This document shows positions 1-8,801 of a stretch of DNA of 64,000 nt, in pieces. The notes beneath the pieces are model-generated. The model did no database searches, was not told where the DNA came from, and saw only the letters and a list, made by a program, of their open reading frames with translations. The first letter of the stretch is position 1, and each line of letters begins with the position of its first letter. Where the stretch lies: assembly GCA_029953615.1 (NCBI GenBank), contig CP124529.1:4092501-4156500 (forward strand). Reading direction: 5' to 3'. Origin of the DNA: Pseudomonas putida (GTDB taxonomy: Bacteria; Pseudomonadota; Gammaproteobacteria; Pseudomonadales; Pseudomonadaceae). The position numbers and the translations under genes are program-made.

Positions 1-481
1 ACATGCGCGGGCGGTGCCGAAAATACAGTTCAAGGCCCGCCCTGGCGGTTTCGACGGCCAGCAGCGGATCGAGCACGATCAGCCCGTCCTGGCCTTCAAC
101 GATGGTCATGTTGGCCAGGTCCAGGCCGCGGACCTGGTAGATGCCTTCGGTGACCTTGAACAGGCCGGCGATGGTGTTCAGCTGGGCGATGCGCCACAGG
201 CTGGGGTTTACCGTGGCCGGGGCCTGCGTCGGGTCGAGAAAACGATACTGACCCAGGTCCCACACAGTCTTGCCATCGGCCGTCGCGACCGGCCCGTCGA
301 AGCGTTCGAGCAGCCCGCGTCGGGCCGCTTCGAAATCCCCGTGGTCATCGAAAGGCAGGCGTTGCAGCCATTGCTGGTTGCTGGCCTGGGTGGCCGGGGT
401 GGCGTCCTTTGCCGCCGTAGTGGCCAGGCTCGGGAGGGGCGCCAGCAGGGCGAGCGCCAGCATCGACAGTGGGAAGCGCAT
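1..481 (-). CDS. SdsA-type alkylsulfatase, N-terminal part (partial)
   Basis: This gene reads leftward off the window edge, so only the first 160 or so codons are present. The product begins with a signal peptide (MRFPLSMLALALLAPLPSLA) followed by a stretch typical of the N-terminus of linear alkylsulfatases of the SdsA1/BDS1 family, including WDLGQYRFL, NPSLWRIAQLN, GLFKVTEGIYQVRGLDLANM and VEGQDGLIVLDPLL. In this family a metallo-beta-lactamase fold with two zinc ions hydrolyses primary alkyl sulfates such as SDS, usually in the periplasm. The zinc-binding HxHxDH motif would lie just beyond the edge. The start at 481 is supported by AAGGA six bases upstream. Family assignment is firm; substrate is inferred. 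Confidence 0.85.
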   Translation of the reverse strand, partial: MRFPLSMLALALLAPLPSLATTAAKDATPATQASNQQWLQRLPFDDHGDFEAARRGLLERFDGPVATADGKTVWDLGQYRFLDPTQAPATVNPSLWRIAQLNTIAGLFKVTEGIYQVRGLDLANMTIVEGQDGLIVLDPLLAVETARAGLELYFRHRPRM

Positions 482-582
482 GGTGTGTCCTTGTTGTTAT
501 GGTGGCGGACCACTGTAGGGGACGGGTTCAGGCACCAGCCAATACCAGAGCGGCATGGTTGCCATCGCATTTGCTGATGGCC

Positions 583-1488
583 TCAGGCAGACGGAAGCTC
601 CAGGATCTGCTCCACCAGCCAGGCCAGGGCGGGGTCGTGCCGACGATGGGTCAGGTGCACCAGTTCCAGCTCGAAGGGCTCCAGGGCGAAGGGCAGTTCG
701 TGCACCGCCAAGGGCAGCAACTTCGCGAACTGCTGCGCAAGTTGCCGCGGCAGCACCACGCACATTTCGGTGGCGGCGGCCAGATGCGCTGCTTGAAGGT
801 AGTTGGGGGTGGTGTAGGCAATTTGCCGGGTCAGGCCTTGTTCTGCCAGCCATTGGTCGACCATGCCGCGGGTCTGGCCACCGTGTACCCAGATGTGCCG
901 CAAACCGAGAAACGCCTGAAGATCCAGTGCCTGGTCCGGCGCCAGCTGCGGATGCTTCTGGCGCAACGCGACTTGCAGGGTTTCACGCCTCCAGGGGCGG
1001 CGGCTGAAGCGCGCCGGTACCTCATCGAAGCGCCCCAGTACCAGGTCGAGGTCGCCGCGGTCCAGCGCTTCGGCCGGCAGGTTGGGAGCCAGGTGCACCA
1101 CATCGATGCGCAAGTGCGGGGCCAGTACCTGCAGGCGCCCTAGCAGCGGCGGCATGCACAACTGTTCGACGAAGTCGGTAAGGGCGATGCGCAGCTGACG
1201 GTGGCTGCGCTGTGGCTCGAAGGCATCGCCAGTGGCCAGGGTCTGCTCGATTTGTTGCAGCGCCGCTCGAATCGGCCCTTCCAGTGCCAACGCCCGTGGT
1301 GTAGGGCGCATGCGCCGGCCCACACGAACCAGCAGCGGGTCGCCCAGCTGGTCGCGCAGCCGCGCCAGGGCGTTGCTGACAGTGGGCTGGGTCAGGGCCA
1401 GGCGTTCAGCCGCCCGTGAGACGTTCTGCTCGCGCAGCAACATGTCGAAAACCCGCAGCAGGTTCAGATCGAAGTTAGAAATATTCAT
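583..1488 (-). CDS. LysR-family transcriptional regulator of the adjacent acyl-CoA/alcohol operon
   Basis: A LysR-type regulator of 301 residues. The N-terminal winged helix-turn-helix is clear (FDLNLLRVFDMLLREQNVSR, then AAERLALTQPTVSNALARLR), followed by an effector-binding domain of the usual length. I start it at the ATG at 1488 (MNISNFDLNLL), because that is where LysR proteins of this group begin; upstream in-frame starts add an untypical hydrophobic tail. It is divergent from the catabolic operon that starts at 1590, with about 100 bp between them containing a perfect palindrome at 1513-1524. From memory, the KT2440 counterpart (PP_2046) controls this operon, and a missense change in it was found in strains evolved to grow on 1,4-butanediol. 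The effector is unknown. Confidence 0.88.
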   Translation of the reverse strand: MNISNFDLNLLRVFDMLLREQNVSRAAERLALTQPTVSNALARLRDQLGDPLLVRVGRRMRPTPRALALEGPIRAALQQIEQTLATGDAFEPQRSHRQLRIALTDFVEQLCMPPLLGRLQVLAPHLRIDVVHLAPNLPAEALDRGDLDLVLGRFDEVPARFSRRPWRRETLQVALRQKHPQLAPDQALDLQAFLGLRHIWVHGGQTRGMVDQWLAEQGLTRQIAYTTPNYLQAAHLAAATEMCVVLPRQLAQQFAKLLPLAVHELPFALEPFELELVHLTHRRHDPALAWLVEQILELPSA

Positions 1489-1512
1489 GGGCAGAATATA
1501 TGGCATACGAAA

Positions 1513-1524
1513 TTGAAATTTCAA
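1513..1524. promoter_or_regulatory. Palindrome TTGAAATTTCAA, candidate LysR operator
   Basis: A perfect 12-bp palindrome in an AT-rich patch between the divergent LysR gene and the 3-hydroxyacyl-CoA dehydrogenase gene. LysR proteins usually bind dyads in exactly this position. The role is inferred from position and symmetry only. Confidence 0.45.
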
Positions 1525-1589
1525 AAATACCTGCGGCCTGCTTAGGGTGATGCCTGTCCTCATACCTACAACAAGCAGGAGCGTTGCGC

Positions 1590-2828
1590 GTGAATACCCC
1601 CTTTCCGATCAACCAGGTGGCCGTGATAGGCGCAGGTACGATGGGCCGCGGCATTGTCATCAGCCTCGCCAGTGCCGGGCTGTCGGTGCTGTGGCTCGAC
1701 AGCAACGCATCAGCCCTGGACGCTGGCCTGAGCATGGTCAGCCAGGCCTGGACCCAGCAGGTGGAGAAGCAGCGTGTCACCCAGGCCGAGGCCGAAGCCT
1801 GCCAGGCGCGGGTGCAGGCGGTGGATGGCTACGCCGCGCTGGCCCAGGCCGATCTGGTGATCGAGGCAGTGTATGAAAGCCTTGAACTCAAACAGGAAAT
1901 CTTCCGGGCCCTGGATCAGCACCTCAAACCGGAGGCGATCCTGGCCAGTAATACCTCGGCGCTGGACATCGACGCGATCGCGGCGGTAACCCGGCGACCG
2001 TCACACGTTCTGGGCCTGCATTTCTTCAGCCCCGCGCATGTCATGAAGCTGCTCGAAATAGTGCGCGGCGCGCACACCGACCAGGCTGTGCTCCATACCG
2101 CCCTGGCGCTGGGCGAGCGCCTGGGCAAGGTGGCGGTAGTGGCCGGCAACTGCCCCGGTTTCATTGGCAATCGCATGCTGCGCAGTTATGTGGCCGAAGC
2201 GCGCAAGTTGCTGCTCGAAGGCGCGCTGCCGCACCAGGTGGATGCGGTGCTGCAACAGTTCGGTTTTGCCATGGGCCCGTTTCGCATGTACGACGTGGTC
2301 GGCATCGACCTGGAATGGCGTGCCCGCCAGCTGGCCAGGCAGGGCATGCACGATCCGCTGGTGCAAGTGGATAATGCGCTGTGTGATCTGGGCCGGCTGG
2401 GTCAGAAGACGGGGAAGGGTTATTACCGTTATGCACCTGGCAGCCGCCAGGCCGAGCATGACCCCGAGGTCGACGCCCTGGTGCTCAATATCTCCAACGA
2501 CCTGGGTTACCGACGCCGAGGCATCAGCGCCGAGGAAATCGTCGAGCGCTGCCTGCTGGCGCTGGTCAACGAGGGCGCGAAGATTCTGCAGGAAGGCATC
2601 GCTGCCAGCAGCGCCGACATCGACCGGGTGTGGCTCAATGGTTATGGCTTCCCTGCGGCCAAAGGCGGCCCGATGCGCTGGGCCGATGACCAGGGTGCAG
2701 CATTCGTCCTGGCCCGGCTGGAATACCTGCAAAGTGTACTGGGCGAGCACTGGCGCCCGGCCGCTCTGCTCTACACGCTGGTGGCCAACGGCAAGCGTTT
2801 CGAGCAGCAGGCGGAGGTTCAGGCATGA
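1590..2828 (+). CDS. 3-hydroxyacyl-CoA dehydrogenase (NAD-dependent)
   Basis: A 412-residue monofunctional 3-hydroxyacyl-CoA dehydrogenase, oxidising 3-hydroxyacyl-CoA to 3-ketoacyl-CoA with NAD+. It has the N-terminal Rossmann motif (VAVIGAGTMGRGI), the family motif around the catalytic His (HVLGLHFFSPAHVMKLLE) and two C-terminal 3HCDH domains, but no enoyl-CoA hydratase domain, unlike FadB. GTG at 1590 is the likely start: AGGAG lies at 1577-1581, eight bases upstream, whereas the in-frame TTG at 1584 sits almost on that site. It is the first gene of an operon and its stop overlaps the next start (ATGA). The operon carries no hydratase, so that step must come from elsewhere in the cell. Confidence 0.92.
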   Translation: MNTPFPINQVAVIGAGTMGRGIVISLASAGLSVLWLDSNASALDAGLSMVSQAWTQQVEKQRVTQAEAEACQARVQAVDGYAALAQADLVIEAVYESLELKQEIFRALDQHLKPEAILASNTSALDIDAIAAVTRRPSHVLGLHFFSPAHVMKLLEIVRGAHTDQAVLHTALALGERLGKVAVVAGNCPGFIGNRMLRSYVAEARKLLLEGALPHQVDAVLQQFGFAMGPFRMYDVVGIDLEWRARQLARQGMHDPLVQVDNALCDLGRLGQKTGKGYYRYAPGSRQAEHDPEVDALVLNISNDLGYRRRGISAEEIVERCLLALVNEGAKILQEGIAASSADIDRVWLNGYGFPAAKGGPMRWADDQGAAFVLARLEYLQSVLGEHWRPAALLYTLVANGKRFEQQAEVQA

Positions 2829-4600
2829 ACTACCAGGCTCCCTTGCGCGACATGCGCTTCGTGCTGCACGAGCTGTTCGACGTTGCCGCCCATTGTCAGC
2901 AGCTGGGTATCGAACTGGACCGCGACACGCTCGACGGCATACTGGAAGAGGCCGCGCGCTTTACCGGCGAGGTAGTCGCTCCGCTCAACCGCAACAGTGA
3001 CGAGCAGGGCTGCCAGCTGGTTGAGGGGGAGGTCATCACGCCCGATGGTTTCCGCGACGCCTACCGGCAGTACGTGGCCCATGGCTGGGCCAGCATGACC
3101 GGGCCGCAGGCTTACGGCGGGCAGGGGCTGCCGCAAATGGCCTCCGCCAGCTTCCACGAGATGCTGATGGCCGCGTCGTTGTCGTTCCGCATCTACTCCG
3201 GCCTCACCGAGGGTGCCGTGCTGGCCCTGCATCGCCATGGAAGCCCGGCGTTGCAGCAGTCTTATCTGGCGCGCATGGTCAGTGGCGAGTGGGCCGGCAC
3301 CATGTGCCTCACCGAGCCGCAGGCCGGCACCGACCTGGCCTTGCTGCGCACCCGCGCCCAGCCGCAGGTCGACGGTTCCTGTCGCATCACAGGCAGCAAG
3401 ATCTTCATCAGTGGCGGCGAACAGGACCTGACCGACAATATCGTTCATCTGGTACTTGCACGCCTGCCCGATGCGCCGGCCGGGGTGCGGGGCATCAGCC
3501 TGTTCCTGGTGCCCAAGCTGCTGCCGGGCGGCGAACGCAACGCGTTGGGCTGTGGCGCGCTGGAGCACAAGATGGGCATCAAGGGCGCCTCGACTTGCGT
3601 TATGAATTTCGACGGTGCCCAGGGATGGCTGGTAGGCGAGGCCAACCAAGGCCTGGCGTGCATGTTTACCATGATGAACGACGCCCGTTTCCAAGTCGGC
3701 CTTCAGGGGCTGGGCATCGCCGAAGCGGCCTTCCAGGGTGGCCTGGCCTATGCACGCGAACGCTTGCAATCGCGCGCTCTGACCGGCCCGGCGGCAGCGA
3801 ACAAGCCGGCCGATCCGATCATTGTCCACCCGGATGTGCGACGCATGCTGCTGACCCAGAAAACCCTCACCGAGGGCTGCCGTATGCTGGCCATCTATAC
3901 CGCCCGGCAGCTCGACCTGGAACACGCAGCGGCGAGCGATCAGGCGCGCGAGGGCGCAACCCGGCGGGCAGCACTGCTGATCCCGATCGTCAAGGCGTTT
4001 TTTACCGATGTCGGGCAGGAGGTAGCCAGCCTTGGCGTGCAGCTATATGGCGGACACGGCTATATCCGCGAGTGGGGCATGGAGCAGTTGATGCGCGACA
4101 GCCGTATCACCCAGCTCTATGAAGGCACCAACGGCATCCAGGCTCTCGACCTGGTGCGCCGCAAGCTGCTGGGCGACGGCGGGGCCGAGCTGAACTTGCT
4201 GGTCGATGAACTGGCCCTGCATGTCGAGGCGGCTGGTGTCGGAGGTGGTCTGCATGCCATGGCGACAGCGGTCGGGCAGCGCCTGGAGGAATGGCGTGCG
4301 CTGGCAGGCCATGTAGTCGAGGCTTGCCAGCGTGACCCTCAGGAAATGGGCGCGGTCTCGGTGGACTTCCTGGCCTACTCGGCCTATGTGCTGCTTGCCG
4401 CGTTGTGGCTGCAGGCGGCCGTGCGCGCCGAGACGGCGCTGGCTGGCGGCAGTGCCGAAACGGATTTCTACCGGGCCAAGCTGCACGCGGCGCAGTTCTA
4501 CTGGCGACGCGTCCTGCCCCGCGCCACCGCGCACCGCGAAGCCCTGCTGGGCGGTGCAGATTGCCTCATGGCACTGCCAGCGAGCGACTTTGCCTTCTGA
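2825..4600 (+). CDS. Acyl-CoA dehydrogenase (FAD-dependent), long C-terminal form
   Basis: A 591-residue acyl-CoA dehydrogenase of the subfamily with an extra C-terminal domain, close to the usual size of about 590-600. Visible features include the substrate/FAD-binding segment (MCLTEPQAGTDLALLRTRA), GSKIFISGGEQDLTDNIVHL in the middle domain, and QLYEGTNGIQALDLVRRKLL, whose Glu is the usual catalytic base. It introduces the alpha-beta double bond into an acyl-CoA and passes electrons to ETF. It overlaps the preceding gene by four bases (ATGA), indicating translational coupling in the beta-oxidation operon. Chain-length preference cannot be read from sequence. Confidence 0.92.
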   Translation: MNYQAPLRDMRFVLHELFDVAAHCQQLGIELDRDTLDGILEEAARFTGEVVAPLNRNSDEQGCQLVEGEVITPDGFRDAYRQYVAHGWASMTGPQAYGGQGLPQMASASFHEMLMAASLSFRIYSGLTEGAVLALHRHGSPALQQSYLARMVSGEWAGTMCLTEPQAGTDLALLRTRAQPQVDGSCRITGSKIFISGGEQDLTDNIVHLVLARLPDAPAGVRGISLFLVPKLLPGGERNALGCGALEHKMGIKGASTCVMNFDGAQGWLVGEANQGLACMFTMMNDARFQVGLQGLGIAEAAFQGGLAYARERLQSRALTGPAAANKPADPIIVHPDVRRMLLTQKTLTEGCRMLAIYTARQLDLEHAAASDQAREGATRRAALLIPIVKAFFTDVGQEVASLGVQLYGGHGYIREWGMEQLMRDSRITQLYEGTNGIQALDLVRRKLLGDGGAELNLLVDELALHVEAAGVGGGLHAMATAVGQRLEEWRALAGHVVEACQRDPQEMGAVSVDFLAYSAYVLLAALWLQAAVRAETALAGGSAETDFYRAKLHAAQFYWRRVLPRATAHREALLGGADCLMALPASDFAF

Positions 4601-4630
4601 CGCAGGGCCAACGACGACAAGGAGAGCCAG

Positions 4631-5794
4631 ATGCAGCCTTTCAGCTTTGCCACTACCGGGCAGATCCTCTGCGAAGCGGGCGCGGTGCAGCGCCTTGCCA
4701 CTCTGTGCCGCGAGCGCGGCGCACGGCGCGTGCTGATCGTCAGTGACCCCGGTATCGCCCGCCTGGGTATGCTTGATGATCTGCTGCCGGGATTCACGAC
4801 GGCCAAGGTCGGCGTGGCTATCTTCAGCGAGGTTACCGCCGACCCCAGCGAAGCCTGTGTACTGGCCGCCACCCAGCGGGCCCGGCATATCGGTGCCGAC
4901 CTGGTGGTAGGTTTTGGCGGCGGCAGTTCGATGGATGTTGCCAAGCTGGTCGCGCTGCTGGCCCACCGCGACTGCAACCAGCCGCTTGCCGAGCTCTATG
5001 GCGTGGACAAGGCCAAGGGCCGACGCCTGCCGTTGATCCAGGTGCCGACCACGGCCGGCACCGGTTCGGAGGTGACGCCGATCGCCATCGTCACCACCGG
5101 CGCCACCAGCAAGATGGGCATCGTCTCGCCGCTGCTGCTGCCGGACCTGGCGGTACTCGATGCCGTGTGCACCCTCGGCCTGCCCCCGGCGGTAACCGCT
5201 GCAACCGGTATCGATGCCATGGTGCATGCCATCGAAGCCTATACCAGCCGTCTCAAGCGCAACCCGCTGTCGAGCCTGCTGGCGCGCGAGGCCCTGCGGC
5301 TGCTGGCGGAAAACCTGGATCAGGCCGTGCACAACGGCGGCAATCTGGACGCGCGTCAGGCCATGCTGCTGGGCGCCTGCCTGGCCGGCCAGGCGTTTGC
5401 CAATGCTCCGGTGGCGGCCGTGCACGCGCTGGCATATCCATTGGGTGGGCACTTCCACATTCCCCATGGCCTGTCCAATGCATTGGTGTTGCCGCATGTG
5501 CTGCGTTTCAACCTGCCCGTGGCGGTGACGGACTATGCCCAGCTGGCGGTGCCCCTGTTGGGCGCACGGTTGCAGCCTGGCGACCTGTACCGGCAGGCTG
5601 ATCAGTTCGTCGAGGAACTGGCCGCGCTGGGCGCCCGCTGCGGTTTGCCTGGGCGGCTGCGTGATGCCGATGTTCCGCGCCATCGCCTGCCGCAACTGGC
5701 AGAAGATGCCATGCAACAGCAGCGCCTGCTGATCAACAACCCGCGTGAAGTCACCCAGGCCGATGCACTGGCCATCTACGAGGCTGCCTACTGA
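4631..5794 (+). CDS. Iron-containing alcohol dehydrogenase
   Basis: A 387-residue group III (Fe-dependent) alcohol dehydrogenase. It shows the NAD-binding GGGSSMDVAKL, the signature PTTAGTGSEVTPIAIV, and the metal-ligand segments DAMVHAIEAY and HALAYPLGGHFHIPHGLSNA, which contain the expected Asp and His ligands. AAGGAGA stands just before the ATG. Its place inside a beta-oxidation operon suggests it oxidises an alcohol (for example a diol or medium-chain alcohol) or reduces an aldehyde/hydroxyacid intermediate feeding that operon; from memory the KT2440 operon (PP_2047-2051) is involved in 1,4-butanediol use. Substrate is inferred. Confidence 0.9.
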   Translation: MQPFSFATTGQILCEAGAVQRLATLCRERGARRVLIVSDPGIARLGMLDDLLPGFTTAKVGVAIFSEVTADPSEACVLAATQRARHIGADLVVGFGGGSSMDVAKLVALLAHRDCNQPLAELYGVDKAKGRRLPLIQVPTTAGTGSEVTPIAIVTTGATSKMGIVSPLLLPDLAVLDAVCTLGLPPAVTAATGIDAMVHAIEAYTSRLKRNPLSSLLAREALRLLAENLDQAVHNGGNLDARQAMLLGACLAGQAFANAPVAAVHALAYPLGGHFHIPHGLSNALVLPHVLRFNLPVAVTDYAQLAVPLLGARLQPGDLYRQADQFVEELAALGARCGLPGRLRDADVPRHRLPQLAEDAMQQQRLLINNPREVTQADALAIYEAAY

Positions 5795-6246
5795 TGAGTG
5801 TGCATCGGCAACGTGACTACTACCGGCACTACACGCCAATCGCCACCCGTTGGCATGACAATGACGCCTACGGGCACGTGAACAACGTGGTCTATTACGG
5901 CTTTTTCGACAGCGCCGTGAACCGCCTGCTGATCGAGCAGGGCGGACTGGATATCCACCATGGCGCGGCGATTGCGCTGGTGGTCAGTTCGGCCTGCGAC
6001 TACCAGTCGCCTGTAGCGTTTCCGCAGGGCATCGAGGTGGGCCTGGCGGTAAGCCGGCTGGGCAACACCTCGGTGCAGTACCAGTTGGCCGTATTCATCC
6101 AGGGCCAATCCCTGGCTTGCGCTACCGGACGCTTCGTCCATGTATTCGTCGACCGGGAGGGCCGACGCCCGGTCCCGGTGCCTGCCCGCTTGCGGCAGGT
6201 GTTGAGCGAACTGCAGCCTTTATCCCCTGAGGAATTTCGACCATGA
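5794..6246 (+). CDS. 4-hydroxybenzoyl-CoA thioesterase-like hotdog thioesterase
   Basis: A 150-residue single hotdog-fold protein. The segment TRWHDNDAYGHVNNVVYYGF matches the 4HBT/YbgC signature with its catalytic Asp. It probably hydrolyses acyl-CoA thioesters, perhaps releasing CoA from stalled intermediates of the operon. The start overlaps the stop of the alcohol dehydrogenase gene (TGATG) and its end overlaps the thiolase start (ATGA), so it is tightly co-translated. The physiological substrate is unknown. Confidence 0.85.
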   Translation: MSVHRQRDYYRHYTPIATRWHDNDAYGHVNNVVYYGFFDSAVNRLLIEQGGLDIHHGAAIALVVSSACDYQSPVAFPQGIEVGLAVSRLGNTSVQYQLAVFIQGQSLACATGRFVHVFVDREGRRPVPVPARLRQVLSELQPLSPEEFRP

Positions 6247-7428
6247 AAGACGCCGTGATCGTAGCCACTGCCCGTACACCCATCGGCAAAGCCATGCGTG
6301 GCGCCTTCAACGACCTGAAAACCCCCAGCATGACTGCCGTCGCCATTCGGGCAGCCGTCGAGCGGGCTGGTATCGAGCCGGCGCAGGTGGAGGATCTGGT
6401 GCTGGGTACCGCCATGCAGAGTGGTACTGCCGCGATCAACCCTGGCCGACTGTCGGCGCTGGCCGCCGGTTTGCCGCAATCGGTCAGCGGGCAGACCCTC
6501 GACCCGCCAGTGTGCGTCGGGCCTGATGGCCATCGCTACAGCGGCCAAGCAGATCATTGTCGATGGCATGCAGGTGACCATCGGCGCCGGCCAGGAGCAG
6601 ATCAGCCTGGTCCAGCAGGTGCACAACCAGCTGGCCAGCGAGGCCTATGACCCTGCTGTGCTGCGGATGAGCGAACATGCTTACATGCCGATGCTGCAAA
6701 CCGCCGAGTTTGTCGCCCGCCGCTATGGCATCAGCCGGGAAGCGCAGGACGCCTACGCCTTGCAGTCGCAGCAGCGCACTGCAGCGGCGCAGGCGGCGGG
6801 GTTGTTTGCCGATGAAATCGTGCCCGTCTCGGCACGCAGGAAGGTGGTCGACAAGCTGTCCGGTGCGGTGAGCCATGAGGAAGTCTGCCTCAGCCAGGAC
6901 GAAGGTAACCGACCGGCGACCACCCTGGCAGACCTGCAAGGGCTGAAGCCCGTTATCGAAGGCGGCTGCGTGACGGCCGGCAATGCCAGCCAGCTGTCTG
7001 ATGGCGCCAGTGCCTGCGTGCTGATGGAAGGCGCACTGGCCGCAAGGTCGGGCAAGGCCCCGCTGGGGCTGTATCGTGGTATCGCCGTGGCCGGCCTGGC
7101 TCCTGAAGAAATGGGTATCGGCCCGGTGCTGGCGGTGCCCAGGTTGCTGCACCAGCACGGCCTGAAGGTGGACGACATCGGTCTGTGGGAGCTGAACGAA
7201 GCGTTCGCCTGCCAGGTACTGTACTGTGCCCAGCGTTTGCAGATAGACCCTGCGAAACTGAACGTCAATGGCGGTGCCATTGCCATCGGCCACCCCTACG
7301 GCATGAGCGGGGCGCGGATGGTCGGGCATGCGCTTCTGGAAGGCAGGCGGCGCGGGGTGAAGTACGTGGTGGTGACCATGTGCGTTGGCGGCGGGATGGG
7401 CGCGGCAGGGCTGTTCGAAGTGCTGTAG
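6243..7428 (+). pseudogene. Acetyl-CoA acetyltransferase (thiolase), disrupted by a +1 frameshift
   Basis: Two overlapping frames together make one thiolase of about 394 residues. The first (from ATG 6243) encodes MKDAVIVATARTPIGKAMRG through SVSGQTLD; the second carries [16 protein letters not shown] through [25 protein letters not shown] and [15 protein letters not shown]. The switch is at about 6503-6505, where GACCCGCCAG has one C more than expected for D-R-Q-C. The extra base falls just before the codon for the nucleophilic Cys (6511-6513), so the first frame loses the active site and ends at 6650. Internal restart would also lack that Cys. It should cleave 3-ketoacyl-CoA in the last step of the operon. 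It is either a true pseudogene or a sequence error; length and motifs are otherwise intact. Confidence 0.85.
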
Positions 7429-7480
7429 AGCATCCGTCAGGCCAGCCCCGGCCTCGGCGGCTGGCTGCAGCCTGAGCCAG

Positions 7481-8341
7481 TCAGGGCGCGCCGAACAGCA
7501 TCGTCCAGTACACGCCGTTATCGCTACGCGAGTTCTCGGCAAAGGCCGCGCCCACCTGGGTAAACATCGGGTTCATCAGGTTGGCGCAGTGCCCGGGGCT
7601 GGCCAGCCAACCTGCCATCGCCTTGCTCGGTGACCCTTGGCCTGCGGCAATGTTCTCGCCGATCTGCCGCCCACGGTAGCCGGCATCCCATGCCCGATCC
7701 GCGGGTAGATCACCGTCGAGGTCGCGGTGCGCGAAGAAATTATCGTTGGCCATCGCGCGGCTGTGTCGCTGCGCCGCCGTTCCCAGGGCGGTGTTCCAGG
7801 CCAGCGGGCGTGCAGCGGCAAAGCGCTTGCGACCACACAGGCGTGGTTTCGCCCTTGCGGCGTTCACCTGTGCCAGCAACGCTTTGCTTGCCGATCGCCT
7901 ATCGTCGAGCTGGGCATCGAGCAGGGGCCGAGCCAGCAGCACCCGCCACTCGTTGCGTGAGCGACTTACGCCGATATCGGCATATTGGCTATCGAGCAGG
8001 GCCGTGCAGTAGTCGCTGCGGAGCATGTCAAAGGCCTCCTCGGCATCTCGTGCACCGACCAGGCGGATGGCGCGCACCTTCACCGCCTGATAACCCGCAG
8101 CCTTCAATCCTTCCCGCAACCCCCCGCCGTAGCCGACCGGCAACGCCAGTTTCGGCTTCAGCACCAGCGGCGTCGAGCCGCGGATAATGCGCCGCTCGCA
8201 GCGCTGTGGCTGGGCGCGATAGTCGTTGATGGCTGCCACCAGTTGCCTTTCCCCGCTGGCTTGGGCGGGGTTGGCGAACAGGTGGAAAAAAGGAATAAGG
8301 CAGAGCGAGACGAAGGGGGAGCGACGGACTGCGTGGCGCAT
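7481..8341 (-). CDS. Secreted tandem CAP-domain (SCP-like) protein
   Basis: A 286-residue exported protein with an N-terminal signal peptide (about residues 1-29, ending ANPAQASG). The C-terminal half (about 155-286) is a recognisable CAP/SCP domain with FFAHRDLDG, GENIAAG and SPGHCANLMNP, which supply the conserved His and Glu residues. The N-terminal half (about 31-139) appears to be a diverged second copy: it repeats the opening helix (LVAAINDYRAQPQRC against LLAQVNAARAKPRLC) and the late segment (MLRSDYCTALL against WLASPGHCANLM), keeping both Cys but losing the His. The ATG at 8341 is preferred because it starts a good signal peptide; no clear ribosome binding site is visible. Function of bacterial CAP proteins is poorly known. 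Confidence 0.8.
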   Translation of the reverse strand: MRHAVRRSPFVSLCLIPFFHLFANPAQASGERQLVAAINDYRAQPQRCERRIIRGSTPLVLKPKLALPVGYGGGLREGLKAAGYQAVKVRAIRLVGARDAEEAFDMLRSDYCTALLDSQYADIGVSRSRNEWRVLLARPLLDAQLDDRRSASKALLAQVNAARAKPRLCGRKRFAAARPLAWNTALGTAAQRHSRAMANDNFFAHRDLDGDLPADRAWDAGYRGRQIGENIAAGQGSPSKAMAGWLASPGHCANLMNPMFTQVGAAFAENSRSDNGVYWTMLFGAP

Positions 8342-8484
8342 GGGGTGAATGGCTCTGGTGGATAACGACGGCAAGGCCGATTTGAGGGCTCGCCTAAGAC
8401 TGTGCGGCTCAATACAGGTTCACGTGTACGGGGTACAATTTTTCGCGGGTACTCAACTTGAATGCAGCAACAAGGTAAACCGCA

Positions 8485-8781
8485 ATGCCCCAAACTACCG
8501 ATCAGGCTTTTTATGACCGCGCGGATGCGCATATCGAACTGGCGAACCAGCAGATCGAGAAAATCGAAGACCTGGGCAAGGTCAGCGCCTCACTGACCTT
8601 CGGCGCCTCACGCTTCAATGCCTGGATGAGCGCCCGCAGTTTCAAGTCTGGTGCGGAACTGGCTGCCGCGCGGGAGGAGCTGTTGAAGTATTTCTGCGAG
8701 CAGTACCGGATGATGCTCGAGGACAACCTGGACGAGCATATCGAGCATTTTGACCGGTATGTGCTGGGCAAAGGCGACTGA
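8485..8781 (+). CDS. DUF3144 family protein
   Basis: A 98-residue soluble, acidic, largely helical protein that matches my recollection of the DUF3144 family (conserved AFYDRADAHIELAN near the N-terminus and a C-terminal HIEHFDRYV). No signal peptide or membrane segment is present. The start is the ATG at 8485 with an AAGGTAAA sequence upstream. It stands alone between the divergent CAP gene and the convergent soxR gene; nothing in the context points to a role. Confidence 0.75.
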   Translation: MPQTTDQAFYDRADAHIELANQQIEKIEDLGKVSASLTFGASRFNAWMSARSFKSGAELAAAREELLKYFCEQYRMMLEDNLDEHIEHFDRYVLGKGD

Positions 8782-8801
8782 CGACGGCTCGTGCGCGGTC
8801 T

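Noticed and set aside
6495..6520. Programmed +1 frameshift in the thiolase
   Set aside because: No slippery codon with a following stop, no stimulatory structure seen, and thiolases are not known to use recoding; error or mutation is simpler.
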